A DNA stretch of 64,000 nt from Limnoperna fortunei (lineage: Eukaryota; Mollusca; Bivalvia; Mytilida; Modiolidae), in contig OX104113.1 in NCBI GenBank assembly GCA_944474755.1, forward strand, positions 69,991,917 to 70,055,916, written 5' to 3'. Shown here piece by piece: positions 12,901 through 27,200 of the stretch; position 1 is the stretch's first letter; the number at the start of each line of letters is the position of its first letter. The position numbers and the translations under genes were made by a program. Below the pieces are notes generated by a model that had not been told where the DNA came from, did not search any database, and saw only the letters and a program-made list of their open reading frames with translations.

Positions 12901-15900
12901 AAATTTTTGTTATAATTTTTAAACTAAACAATTTTGATCGATGTTAAATTCATTTGTCTTTTTAAATTGATTTTGTGCTCTACTTCAACATTTTCTGGTT
13001 TGTTCATATGAATCACATCACTTTTTTACCCACATTACTGTAAAGCTCGCATCTGCAATTCTTGCTATAATTTTTGATACACTCATTCTGGGTTGAGATC
13101 AGCTGTACAGACTCAATGTGACAGATATAATACAGGCTTTATATGGAAGAGCCATAATATAATACAGTGGATTCCTCTTAATTGCATAACCAATTTGTCA
13201 GTGAAAATATGCAATTAACAGAAAGGCAATATTTTAACAAAAAATATATAGTTTTCACTTTAATTATTTAATTCAAAGCTGTGCTGATACATAAAGCAGT
13301 TCAGGTGACTCTTTTGTAATATCCTTAATTCTTGTATCAACAATTACAATATAAAACAATGTTGTCAAAACATGTTTTGATAATTCCAGTGCAAGACATT
13401 GTTATTACCTCATTAGGAAAATAATAGTTTTTGACATCTAACAAGTCAATTTCTGGATAATTTTATGCAATTAACAGAAAATTTTGAAACTGTTAATATT
13501 TTTAACAAGGACATTATAGAAAATGGTTTGGTGTTTTAAAGTCTTATGCAATTAAGAGAAATATGCAATGAACAGGTATGCAAGTAAGTGGAACCCACTG
13601 TACTATATTGCTAATTACGTTGATTTGTGCTATATTAAGACATGGATAGAATTTTAGTATTCATTACCAGATAATTTTTTTTTTTGTAATGACAGAATGT
13701 AGATGGGATCTAGGCCGAATTTTACTGCCGTTATAATACGAAGTTAGTTTTGTGATTTGTAGGATTAATGGCAGAATTCAGTCCTATTGCTCGTAATGTA
13801 GCAAATAAAAAATTTAAAACTTCTGTCTATTTATACAAAATTCAAACATAATATTCATCTTCTTAACTTTATTAAAGCTTTAGACATTGCGAAACTAACG
13901 GGAAACGATCTTTATTGAAGAAATTTCTTTTTTCATCTTTGAAGATGCATGTGGCAAATGCTATGTTGATAATATTTCCGTATATGGATAATGTGACCTA
14001 ATTTTATTATAAACGTGCTAATTTGCATACTATAACAACCATTCCGCTGTAAAAATCCAGTAATTTACATATGTATTACCCAAGATGCAACACGCCATTC
14101 AGTTTCGGGTTTTCAATGTGTTTCATGTAGTAAACGTAATTAAAAAGAGACATGAATTCAATTAATATACAATGCACAGCGGGTTATTAAAAACGACAAT
14201 AACTATCATCACCTATCAATAATGATTGATTTTAAACACAAAACCGATAAAAAAATGGTGACACTGTCGAAAAAATATCAAGATGGACCACGTCTGATTG
14301 TATATACAACTTCCCTTGGACATCATTACGAATAATGGGGCTAAATTTGTACCCTCCCCATTAAAAAAAAACGAGGGTAAGATTTGTTTTAAATGGGATC
14401 ATATTTGTTTTTATAACAATTTAATTTTATTTGTGCTCTTTTTCTAACATCTAAAATATCTTAAGTTTTTTAATACCCCTGCTTCAAAGAAGAGGGGTAT
14501 ACTGGTTTTTTCACCTATATAAACTATAAACTTGTTTAAATTGATACACAGAAAGATCTTAAAGAAATCCCAAAGAATTCCATGGTGAAACAAGAATAGT
14601 AATACCATTACAAGAATTCAAGGTAAATATAATAGGTCCTCGAAGCATAGACTGCTCTTATCATTGTGTTCTCTACTAGAATATAGATCTCACCTGTTCT
14701 ATCTTGTCGTTCCAATCCTTCTGCCTTGATGACCTTCACTTTGGTAACCATCTGTGGAGCTCTTGCACAACAATTTAAAAAACTTTTCTGAGGTTTATCA
14801 TGGAGTAGTGGCCTGAAAAAAGTCTCATTGTGTAAAATACTCATAAAATGATGTGTATGAACATATTATGTTTATAAAACAGCATACAGTAAGTCCAAAA
14901 CAAAGATTGTAGTGGAGTTTCATAAAAATGGTGCTCTATATGTGTCATTATAGGTTATATAAAAATGTATTTATTAACCAGTTGGTAGTTATAATCATAC
15001 TGATTTATATTGAACAAAAAGTTGATGGCACTGAGGGTCAAATGGCAGTATATATGGACTGGTTGTGGGGAGTTGATGGCACTGAGGGTCTAAAGGCAGT
15101 ATATATGGACTGGTTGTGGGGAGTTGATGGCACTGAGGGTCAAAAGGCAGTATATATGGACTGGTTGTGGGGAGTTGATGGCACTGAGGGTCAAATAGCA
15201 GTATATATGAACTGGTTGTGGGGAGTTGATGGCACTGAGGGTCAAATGGCAGTATATGGACGGGTTGTGAGGAGATGAGGTTCGAAACCTAGAAAAGCTA
15301 TGTTATATTATGATGTAATACATCTTAAAATTGTGTCTGTAAATAAGTGAAATATATGCAAGACTTTATTAAACTTAATTAATAGATTTTTGTTTTGTTT
15401 GAATGGTGTTTAAACGCCACTTTCAGCAATTTTTCAGCCATATCATGGCGTCCAGTTTGTATTGGAGGAGGAAGCCGGAGTAACCGGAGAGAACCCCCGA
15501 CCTGCGGTAGGAAAACTGGCAATCCTTGTCAATTAAGATTGGAGTCGAGTACACCCTGCCTGCAGTGAGAATCGAACCCTCAATCTCAGTGTTGACAGAC
15601 CACGTGATCAATAGTAGACGAACTACCTTGACCACTCGGCCACCAAGGCCCCTCCTAATTAATAGAATAATTTAGTATTAATAAATGGTTTTTATATAAG
15701 GGTCTGGTTATAATACTTTAGGTAACAAGGAGTGAAAAGACACTGAAGTTGTTCATTATGCCATTTTCTGTCCATGATCTCTGTAAATCATACATGGAAA
15801 AAAAATTTCAGGTTGTCTTCTTTACTTACAGAAAATTATTAGCTGAACTTGAATATATACGAAACAAGAAAGATTCTTCCATTCCTGGATCAAATGTACA

Positions 15901-18900
15901 ACACACAGCCACATATCTGCCTTGCTTCATATTGTGTTTCATGAAAATTGATCTCTGATTTTTAAACACTGTTGATGTTACAACACTGTGTTGACCCAGG
16001 TCATGTATTCGGTAGCGACGATTTTCTTCCACCTTGAAAAAAAGTAAAGTATTATTTATAATCCTGCAGTGAACAAAAAACTTCATTAGCAACATGTAAA
16101 TATCATAATAAAAAATATACAGTGCATGGTTACAGAGAAACTGATGTAGCCACTGGACCCATAAATTGAGGTCAAGGTCAGATGACACCAACCAGTCATG
16201 TACTATTTATTCATCAGCAACCTATAAACCAAATACTGTCATCCTACCATGCTTTGTCTAGAGGAACAGACCTAATCCAGTAACTTTAACATAGTCACTG
16301 GACCCTGAGATAGAGGTCAAGATCAGGTGACATGTATACACTGAGTCTGCACCATGAAATTGATGGCCAGGTCAGGTGACAAGTGACAGACTTACAAGTA
16401 CTCATCAAACGCTACCACTGGACCAAATTTAATAAAATTCTGGCTTAAGATTACTAAGATATAAAGCAAAATGTCAAGTGTTAACACTGCCACCGGTGAA
16501 AACCTATATGTCTAGCTCGCCTCCATTGACTTAGTGTATATACAGAACCAAAATTCAAACTTGCTTGGCAAAAAAATTAGTTGGTCTGTACAATATTAAA
16601 TAATATTGTAATATTTATACTGCCTTCCTTGCCCGAGTTGTTTTAACTGTAATATACATGCATCATAGTGAATTCTATTGTAACATTTTCACTGCCTTCC
16701 CTGTCTCGTTTTAACAGTTACATACCTGTATAATAGTGAATCCTATTGTTATATTTTCACTGCCTTCCCTTCCTCGAGTTGTTTTCTGCAGTAAATGGAA
16801 CATAACATCATCCTCTGCATCAATCACATCAAATAAGAACTGTAAAATAAACAAACATACACAGTTATTATATTGACAGCGATGAAAGACAGTCGGGTAA
16901 ATAACATGTGAAATAGATTTATTTCTTTCACTTCCTGAAAGTGACGTCACAATATATGACCTTAATAATGCTGCTAGCAGACATTGAACAACATTCAAAA
17001 CAAAGTTTTTCTATGTTGTTGATGACATATTAAATATTCGTCAATGTAATAAACAGGATAACCAATCGCCCATCGTGAATATTAAAAATATGATTACTCG
17101 TGCCGAAATGCATTCAGGATCATATTTTCAATATTCACTCTGCACAATTGACTATCCTATAATTATTTTAGCAGCACAGGGTATAAATAACACCTTTCTA
17201 TTAGTAACGCTCAAAACAACATTGTCAACTGAGGTAATGTCAAGGTTGACAATGAGAGGTTACGATATACTATGTTTCCTCCTAGAAAATGTGGTATCTA
17301 TTTAATTGTACTGAAATAAAGTAGATAATAGAAATCAGCACTGAGGAAAGGCAGCAAGAAATGCATGTTTTACAAGAAGTAAAAACAAACTTGTACGTTA
17401 ATAAATTCTATATTTGATTAAAAATTAATGTTTTATATATTCAACAGATGACAAAATAGACTCTTTGCAATAAAAACATTTTAAATATTGATCACCATTT
17501 TAATCACAAAGATTGAGAGGTTGCTAGAATAAAAAAAATTGTCACTATCTAATTCTGTTGAGTGATCTAGTAAAATAACACATCAGTCTTTACTATTCAA
17601 TATGCATTAAATGTACAGACATCTACCTAATGTATAAGAAAATAATTTCTTACAATGTTGTATCATAATTTACCCCTACATAATTTGTTTTACAAGTTGT
17701 TGTTTTGCCAGTCAATAAAAATTAATCCCGAAGAATAAAATGAATTCAAAACATATTTTTAAAAAAAGAAGACATCGATCATTTACAAAGTATTTCTGTG
17801 TTTTATTAATTAATAATTAAAATTAAGCATTCAAACCTGAGGGTTCTGCAGGAAAGTATCCCGGTTGTTAGCACAGCCTCCAGCTCGATCTGGTTTCTTC
17901 CACATACTATGAGCACTGCCTTCATGATAGGTTTTATTCAGCGCAAAAATAGACGTGTTGACAACACGACAGACAGCTGTGTGTACAAAGTTCTTACAGT
18001 AATCATCAAATGACATCCTACAATACAAAAATTGTAAATGCAATCATACCTCCTGCATGAACTAAAGAAACTATATGCATTTAGATGGGGCATTTTTATT
18101 AACTTTTATCTATGAAAGACCCAATCTCCATTGTTGTTATCTTTAATGCTGTTTGTTTTATATAGATGGTGAATTATATTTTCTCTTTTATTGGTCTGAT
18201 CTCATGTAAACCAACCATTTCAGCACTAGTCATGCTAACTTCCAATTACATCAAACAATCATGCAAAGTAAAATTTCCAAGAGAAGCTATCATTCTGTGA
18301 TTTATGTTTATTGTGTCACAAGTTGGTTTTAGTTATTGTAGGTTTGAGTTGGAGATCCAAATTTTAAGTGTCACTCTGCTATCACAAAACTACTGATAAC
18401 ATCAAATCACATTCTACAACTGACAGATGTATGTTGGTTAACGTTATATAAAACAGTACAAGACTCATAATACAGTCATATAATATAACAGGGAACAAAC
18501 TCAACAGTGACGTCAAGGTCTTTGAATGTTTTCAAGTCAGCTTTAAATATTTAGACCTGGAATCCATACAAGTTCCTGTTAATGTGCACATCTTTATACA
18601 TTCTTGTTATAAGTATTTACAAATTAATTATTATTACAGGAGGACAAATTCCTAGTATACATTTAGAACACAAGGGGTCTGTAGAAGCCTAGGGCTTATT
18701 TTTTACCCGAAGATAAAGGTACAAAGTACAAACAAATCATTGAAGTCTACATACCAGAATTCTCCATCTTCTTCAAATGTCAGACCGACTCTCTTCTTTT
18801 CCTCCTCTGGGATCTTATTCCATTCTGGGGATCTATATTTAATATTATCATTTGTCAATGGTGTCATGTAAATAATGTTAACTAACATCATAAATGACTT

Positions 18901-21900
18901 ATCAAAGCAAATATCACATGTATATTTGACTAGGTAATTTGTTTGTTTGTTTGCATGTCGTTATGCAACTCAGCAACTTTCACTGTCATGTGAGAACCAT
19001 AATCTTCTGTAGAACACCTGTTTATCCTGTATAATTAAGGTCAAGTCCACAGTCAGGCTCAAACTCACAACCCCAGTGTGAACACACCAGTGATCATTAG
19101 TTAACTTCATCAATACATGTAAGTGTAGCAGAAAAAGCTGATGTTGTATCTGTTTGTTTGCCTGAATGGGGTTAAATGCCTCTTCCACTAGTTTTTCAGT
19201 TATCTCATGGCACCAAGGTTTTGTTTGTGGTATATGTAGTACCCAATGCAATGAGTTGTTTTGATGATACAAGATAACACAACGTAGTCTTTAACCAGGT
19301 TCAAATAATTAATAACTAATATGTATATTTGATAATAGGCAGATCTGAATAGACAATGGTGACAGATGTTAGTTGTTGAGGATACATCCATTTTTTAAAC
19401 TAGAAGTAGTTAATATTGTGTTTAAACACTCCTTACCCATCACTGAAAGCTCCTTTCCATTCACACTGGCCCCAAGGGTTCCTCAACCTTATCATTGGTA
19501 TTTTGTTGTCTGATTTAAATAATTTATTGAAGAAAGTTTGATTTTCCAGATGTATGTTTTTAACAGCAGTGATGCCATAAGCGTGACCTTTCACCAAGCC
19601 TGTAGTTGTCTTAGCCTCCATTTCATCACTGCTCAAAGCCTGTAATAAATGACTTTATATAGAATACTGTACTACTGATACCATATATACTAAAAATATG
19701 TACTTATGACATACTACATGAAAACAGTACTTATGTCATATTTACTGAAAATATACCATCTTTTGGGTTGTACAATGCACATTGAAGTATTATGCACACC
19801 CTCTTTTCCATATGGAGAATTTAGAAAAAAATGCCTAGTTCAAACTTCAAACAAGAAATTGTCACATTGGTACTTCACATACTACATGAAAACAGTACTT
19901 ATGATATATTAGCTGAAAAAAGTACTTAAGAAATATTAACTGAAACTGTACTTAAGACATATTACATGAAAAATGTACTTATGATATATTAATTGAAGAA
20001 TGTAGTTATGACATATTACATGAAGAATGTTCTTATTACAAATTACATGAAGAATATACTTATGTCATGTTACACGAAAAATGTACTTGTGAAGTTTTAC
20101 ATGAATATGATACTTATGACAAGTACAGATTACTAGTATATGAATACTGTACTTATAACAATGTTACTGTTCTAAACAGTCAACTTTTTAAAAAATCAGA
20201 AATTTTTGCAAACATACTGGGATTGAAGCTGCCATCAAAGAGTTCCTCTCTATTTCCTTAGCAAATTTTTTATAAAGTAATGCCCTCTCTTCCATATTAT
20301 CTGCCACACCCATTTTGACGAGGTCAATTTGTTCAGACACCCCTCCAGTGAAATCTTCCAAAGCTTCTCCAAGATCTCCACCATCGAGAGCTTCATAGCA
20401 TCCAAACATTCTATAATATTAATGGATAGACTGTTTTATTTATCCATCTGTACAGAGATACACCATGATATTTATATGTCATGAAAACATATGCATGTAT
20501 ATATCTGACAAATTATGACTACTAGAGGTCTATGTATAGTTGGTTGTATCATGAACACATCATTAGTGCGAGTTTGATCCAATAGGTGTTGTAATCTACA
20601 TAAACTGTATTTGAAATTTTTCTGGTGCTTCACCATATTAAATGTAGGTTTACTGTTTTGTTTGTTTGTTTGTATGGTGTTTTAACGCCACTTTCAGCGA
20701 TTTTTCAGCTATATCATGGCGTCCAGTTTTTATTGGGGGAGGAAGCTGGAGTAGCTGGAGAGAACCCCGACCTGCAGTAGGAAAACTGGCAATCCTTATC
20801 AATTAAGATAGGATTCGAGTACACCTAGCCTGCAGTGAGAATCGAACCCGCAATCGACCGACCACATGATCAATAGTAGACGAACTACCTTAACCACTCT
20901 GCCACCGAGGCCCCTTTACTGTTTTAAACAAAAAATGTAAAGTGGGTGACAGTAATGTATATTTGAATACAATTCTCCTATTCAAACGTCTATTACTGAT
21001 CTCAATATATAAAGGCACTGCCACTGGTTTCCAAATGTGATTGACAACTAGCAATAAAGTGATCTTCAAATACATACAATGGAACAGACTGAGATTTAAT
21101 GAATAATAATAATACATATAATCCACATGACTGACATGTATGCTCCTAACCACTAATTGTTAACATAGTTTTCATTGCTTAAATTACTATAAAAATCCTC
21201 CTGAAAAACAAACTGTTTTCCAAAAAAAAACCAGAAATAAGCTTTATCTAGTAAAGCACTCCAATATATTATGCTGGCAAGGTCTTGTCTAACAAGGCAC
21301 TCCTTACTTACTTAGCATAAGCCTTTTCTAGCAATGCACTCCAAAATTCATTTTTTGACTGTGAGTGTATGAATATCAGCTGATCATTGACCGTTGGTAA
21401 GAAATCATCTATGACCACTTCTACCCATTCACCGTATCTCCAGAATCGGAAGTAAAAGATTCCCTGATAATCTTCTGGCTTTTCATCATTCCATTCTTGT
21501 TCCTTTAAGTTAGGTATTACCTATAATGTGAAAGATTCATTATATAGATATTTAAAAATAATGGAAGATAACCAGGAGTATTCATTAGCGAATAAGTCAA
21601 GGACATACAAAGAGGGATAACAACAAATAAAATGAAAACACAACACAAAAACCAAAACCTGAAATTACACAACATGTTTTAATCTGTACCATTATAATAA
21701 ATAGCTTTAAGACACTGACTTTTGTAAATAATGCACAATGAAATCTCTGTAAACTGTAAAACATTGAGCTTCAAGTGAAATCAAGCAAATAATTTCAGGT
21801 GGATAATAATTATTTGAGAAATAATATTTGCTCCCAGAATGTTTTTAGCGTAGGTCTGTTATTTTACAAATTATATCAAAAATAAATCTTTTACTTGATT

Positions 21901-24206
21901 CCCCCCTATTTTCAATTGTCGCCATGTGTAAAATCTAACATATTGGTGATCTTTTTTTAAACAAATATAATATTATGCAAATGAATGTTACGACATTTGA
22001 ACAAACCAATCAATCAAATTGCCGCTTTATTATTGTTCCTATAACAAAGTCATGTAGACAAATCAAATTTTATGGTAATAAACTTTTTACAAGCAAAATT
22101 TATGTACAATAATGATGTCGATTACAGAATGATTACTGTATATAAAAATCCAATTTCAAATCGGTGTCACCACATAATATAATTACTGCAACTACTAGTA
22201 TTTTAACACAATTAAAACATCATGCATTTTTTTCACAGTACATTTCTAAACATAATTTCCAGTCTGTTAATGCTTTCAAGTTAATACATTGAGTGAGAAC
22301 TATTTCCATAGTTGGTTTGGACTTTAAGAATCTTCTATAAAAAATTGAGATGTGCAAGTAAATTTTGAATAACTATGGAAGTCACATGATCAAAGGTCAC
22401 CAGAATGTGACTGGAACTGTGGTTACTTTAGATTGTTATTTTACTTACCCTTTGCCAAATTTCTTTATTCTGAGCTAAACAGGAAGCTGCAGAAACAAAC
22501 CAGCAGTTACCAAGGCGACCCTGAGTAACATCACCAGCACTAGCTCCCTCTACAAACAGCTTTGGATTATCACATATTTGCTGAAATGAATCAGTATCAC
22601 AGTTAAATATAGTAACAGAATCAAGCATTTAATTATTCCATAACTGAATAAGATTTATACATTGTGAACCACTATTTATTTGCACATATGACATTTGAAA
22701 ATTTGACAGGATGGTTATCACTATCAATAATTATCTTTACTAGTAGCCCCGTGCGGGATCCGGGTGGCTAAAAGAATAGACCGCAGTCGCGCTAGCTTGT
22801 CGTAAAAGGCGACTAAATAGCGCCCAGTACCCTGACCGGCGTGTCAGGTCGGTTTGCCTAAAGACCGACTGGGATGTGTGCCCCAGGTGGTTGAATGGGG
22901 TACCCCTGGCAATCTGGGGTTGTCAGGCCATAATACGGAAAACCTGACCGCAAACCATATTAGAGCACCGTGTTGGGAAAAATGCCACGTTCCTCGCACG
23001 TTAAAGAACGCTGCTGTAGTATTCGCTATGAGTAGGGATTTCGATCCCGCTACAGGAGGCTAAATTGCCCGACCCTATCCATCCTCCCATTTGCCAGTGG
23101 CAATCTAAAATCCGTTACCCCTATTTTTCCTTGTGTCCCATCCCATTTTCATTCATCATCATTTCATGTTCATTTTATCATCCATTTCATGTTCATCGCC
23201 TGAATATAGCTGAAATATTGCTGCTCGGGCGTTAAACACCATTAATCAATCAATCAATCAATCTTTACTAGTATATTTAGAAGTCCGTGCGAGACTGTTT
23301 TACAGTAGAAGTTAAAACCCCATTAGTAAGTACTAAGTATATTTGCAGCAGTTATTACTGTATTTAAGTAAACACTGTTACATTTAAAATATAAACACTG
23401 TTAGAATTGATTTTTGGCCACATTCTGATTTTGTCTACCGAATCAGTTCAACCACAAAAAGACAGCTAAGCATATACTTACGTATAAAGTTCAATATAAC
23501 ACAAAATAGATCTTTTACAGCTTCTGGTAAAATAACTTTTGTATGAGGTAAAACTAAAAAAAACCGTGAGAAATGCTCACTAACTGATACCCCACTTCCC
23601 AATTTTCTAAACATTTGGGTAGAAAACTGTAGGAATGCTTTTATAGACAATTTTTAAAAATTAATTAAAACTGATTATAAAATAACAGTTCAAATGGTTG
23701 ATCAGACAATCTTGAGTTTTGTACATTTGATGTTGAAGGAGGAAGGTCTATGTTTTTCCTGTATCTGTTACTATAAGCCAAAAACTTTACTTTGACCCCC
23801 TTGTTCTATTTTTAGCCACGGTGGCCATGATTTGAGGCAATCTTAGTTAAGGACATCTTACTAAAAGTTAATGACCATGTTGACCGATGCCAAGTTGTGC
23901 ACCTTTAGGGTCAGGTTAAAAATACATGTTCCCATACAGACAAGACATGGCAAAACAAAATCCTAAATTATATGATGAAATTGCATGAAATTGACAGAAA
24001 ATTAGTCAATTTAGCAATAACATACTTTTAACATTTTTGTATAAATTTTCACATTGGACCTTTTATACCTTTACACCACACTTTAATCAAATTTGGTACC
24101 AGGGCTTTTATTATGACACTCTTTATACATGTACTAGTACATGTAGTTAGGAGAAACTGTGTGCATTGGTGTCATCCATACATGTATGTGTGCACGCATT
24201 TGCATC

Positions 24207-24245
<39 letters not shown>

Positions 24246-27200
24246 CTACTAGTATAAAGTTCAAATATTTTTGATTCAATGAGAAATCAAAGTAACTGCC
24301 TTCAATCCGTGCAAACACACATTGTATGTGTAAAAATTGTTTTTATTCTTTGTAATGCATTACTTCCATTGTAATGCAGATGTTACTACTAAAATAACTA
24401 GAGGCTCCCAGGAGCCTGTAATCGCTCACCTGGAATCCAAATGACTATATTAAAATTTTTGAAATTAACAGTTTCAGTCTAGTTGTTATAGCTTTTAAGT
24501 TACTGTGCAAAAACTAAACATTTCTTCAAAAAATTTGTTAAATACAATAACTCCTATAAGGTGCCATCGACAATTTCTGAAAATTAAATGGTTTTTAGGC
24601 ATTGTCCTTTAGGGTACTTTAGAAATTTACAGTTTTACTCTACTAATAGGTGTGTTATAGACTAATTTATAATTAAAAAACTGTTCATATGTCCAAATTC
24701 ATAATGAAAGGGCAATAACTCCTATAAAGAGTCATCTTGCAATTTTTGGACTAAGCAATCATTTGTAGGGCTTCTATTGCTGATCATTTGTGCAATTTAC
24801 AGTTTTAATCTAGCTACTATAGTTTTCAAGTTACAGGACAAAAATGGAAAATTTCATAACAAAATTGTCATTTAAGGGCAATAACCCCTATAAGGAGTCA
24901 TCTGACAATTTCAGACCAATTAAATGAATTGTAGGGCTTTTTTTGCTGATCATTTTTGCAATTTATTATTTCACTCTAGCTGTTATGGTTTTTAAGTTAC
25001 AGGACAAAAACGGAAAATTTCATAAAAAATTGCAATTTAAGGGCAATAACTCCTATAAGGAGTCATCTGACAATTTCAGACTTAAAAGTAATTTGTAGGG
25101 CTTTTATTGCTGATCATTTTTGCTATTAACAGTTTCACTCTAGCTGTTACAGTTTTTAAGTTACAGGACAAAAACGGAAAATTTCATAAAAAATTACCAT
25201 TTAAGGGCAATAACTCCTATAAGGAGTCATCTGACAATTTCAGACTTAAAACAAAATTTGTAAGGCTTGTATTGCTGATCAGTTTTGCTATTAACAGTTT
25301 CACTCTAGCTGTTACAGGACAAAAACGGAAAATTTCATAAAAAATTGTCATTTATGGGCAATAACTTATTTAAGGAGTTGTCCGACAATTTCAGATCAAT
25401 CAAGTGAATTGTATGGTCTTTATTGCTGATCATTTGTGCAATTTACAGTTTCAATCTAGCTGCTATAGTTTTCAAGTTACAGGACAAAACGGAAAATGTC
25501 ATAAAAAATTGCCATTTAAGGGCAATAACTCCTATAAGGAGTCATCTGACAATTTCAGACTAATACAGTGAATTGTAGGGCTTGTATTGTTGATCATTTT
25601 TGCTATTTACAGTTTTACTCTAGCTGTTATAGTTTTAAAGTTACAGGACAAAAACGGAAAATTTCATAAAAAATTACCATTTAAGGGCAATAACTCCTAT
25701 AAGGAGTCATCTGACAATTTCAGACCAATCAAGTGAATTGTAGGGTCTTTATTGCTGATCATTTGTGCAATTTACAGTTTCAATCTAGCTGCTATAGTTT
25801 TCAAGTTACAGGACAAAAACGGAAAATTTCATAAAAAATTGCCATTTAAGGGCAATAACTCCTATAAGGAGTCATCTGACAATTTCAGACTAATACAGTG
25901 AATTGTAGGGTCTTTATTGCTGATCATTTGTGCAATTTACAGTTTCAATCTAGCTGCTATAGTTTTCAAGTTACAGGACAAAAACGGAAAATTTCATAAA
26001 AAATTGCCATTTAAGGGCAATAACTCCTATAAGGAGTCATCTGACAATTTCAGACTAATACAGTGAATTGTAGGGCTTGTATTGTTGATCATTTTTGCTA
26101 TTTACAGTTTTACTCTAGCTGTTATAGTTTTAAAGTTACAGGACAAAAACGGAAAATTTCATAAAAAATTACCATTTAAGGGCAATAACTCATATAAGGA
26201 GTCATTTGACAATTTCAGACCAATCAAGTGAATTGTAGGGCTTTTATTGCTGATCATTTTTGCCATTTACAGTTTCACTCTACCTCGTATATTTTTCAGG
26301 TTATATTGTAAATACCAAAAATTTGGTCAAAAATCGTCAAAAAAGGACAATAACTCCTACAAGAAGCCAATACACAACTTCGCACTAATAGCAACTATTG
26401 TAGACCTTAATGTGCTGATCAATTTGAAGTAACGGTTTTCTCTATAGCTATTATAGTTTTTTAGATAATGATCAAAAACCTGTGTTGACCCCCATGTTCT
26501 ATTTTTAGTAACAGCAGCCATATTTGTCTGTTGATCAACACCCTGGGTACAAACTTGAAACTAGGAACCCTAAGGATGATTGTGGCCGAGTTTGAAAAAA
26601 ATTGGCCCAGTGGTTTCAGAGGAGAAGATTTTTGAAAAAGTTTACGACGGACGACGGACGACAGACGACGGACGACGGACGACAGACGACGGACGACGGA
26701 CGCCAAGTGATAGCAATAGCTCACATGGACCTTCAGTCCAGGTGAGCTAAAAAGGTACAGGGGGGTCGGAACACAGCTCAAAAAATGGGGTACCACCACT
26801 AAAATTTTAATTTTTTTAGAGGCACAACCTAGAAAATGTTTTTATGGAAAGTACCCCCCACCTATAAAATAAAATTGATATATCAATATGATTATTTGAT
26901 TATATTCGAATCTTAAAACCAGATAGGATTAAATATACAATAATAAAGTTACCCTTAAATTTATCTGAATATTGTGATAGGCCGTTGGTATTTAACCAAC
27001 GGCAAACGTCGTCAACACTCAATTCTTCAACAGTAGGACAGCAAAGGCCCCGATTTGACAGATAAAGGTCAATTTAACGCCGTAAAAGTTACCTGTATGT
27101 AAAACAAAAATTTCTTAACAGCGCCATCTATAACTAGAGGCTCCCAGGAGCCTGTAATCGCTCACCTGGAATCCAAATGACTTAAACTATATTTAAATTT

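Noticed and set aside
14928..15278. 116-codon frame with [17 protein letters not shown] repeats
   Set aside because: Lies antisense in a calpain intron and is explained by a 51-bp minisatellite.
15600..15656. Possible tRNA gene (TGGCCGAGTGG head and GGTTCGATTCTC)
   Set aside because: The tRNA-like part is the head of a SINE with a body, tail and target duplication; it occurs in several copies and no full cloverleaf was found.
22854..23063. 69-codon plus frame
   Set aside because: Falls within the 515-bp SINE-like retroposon; no protein resemblance.
26461..26799. Minus frame with RRLSSVV repeats, and the same at 28886-29226
   Set aside because: Translation of the GACGGACGAC tract at the end of the 165-bp-array elements.
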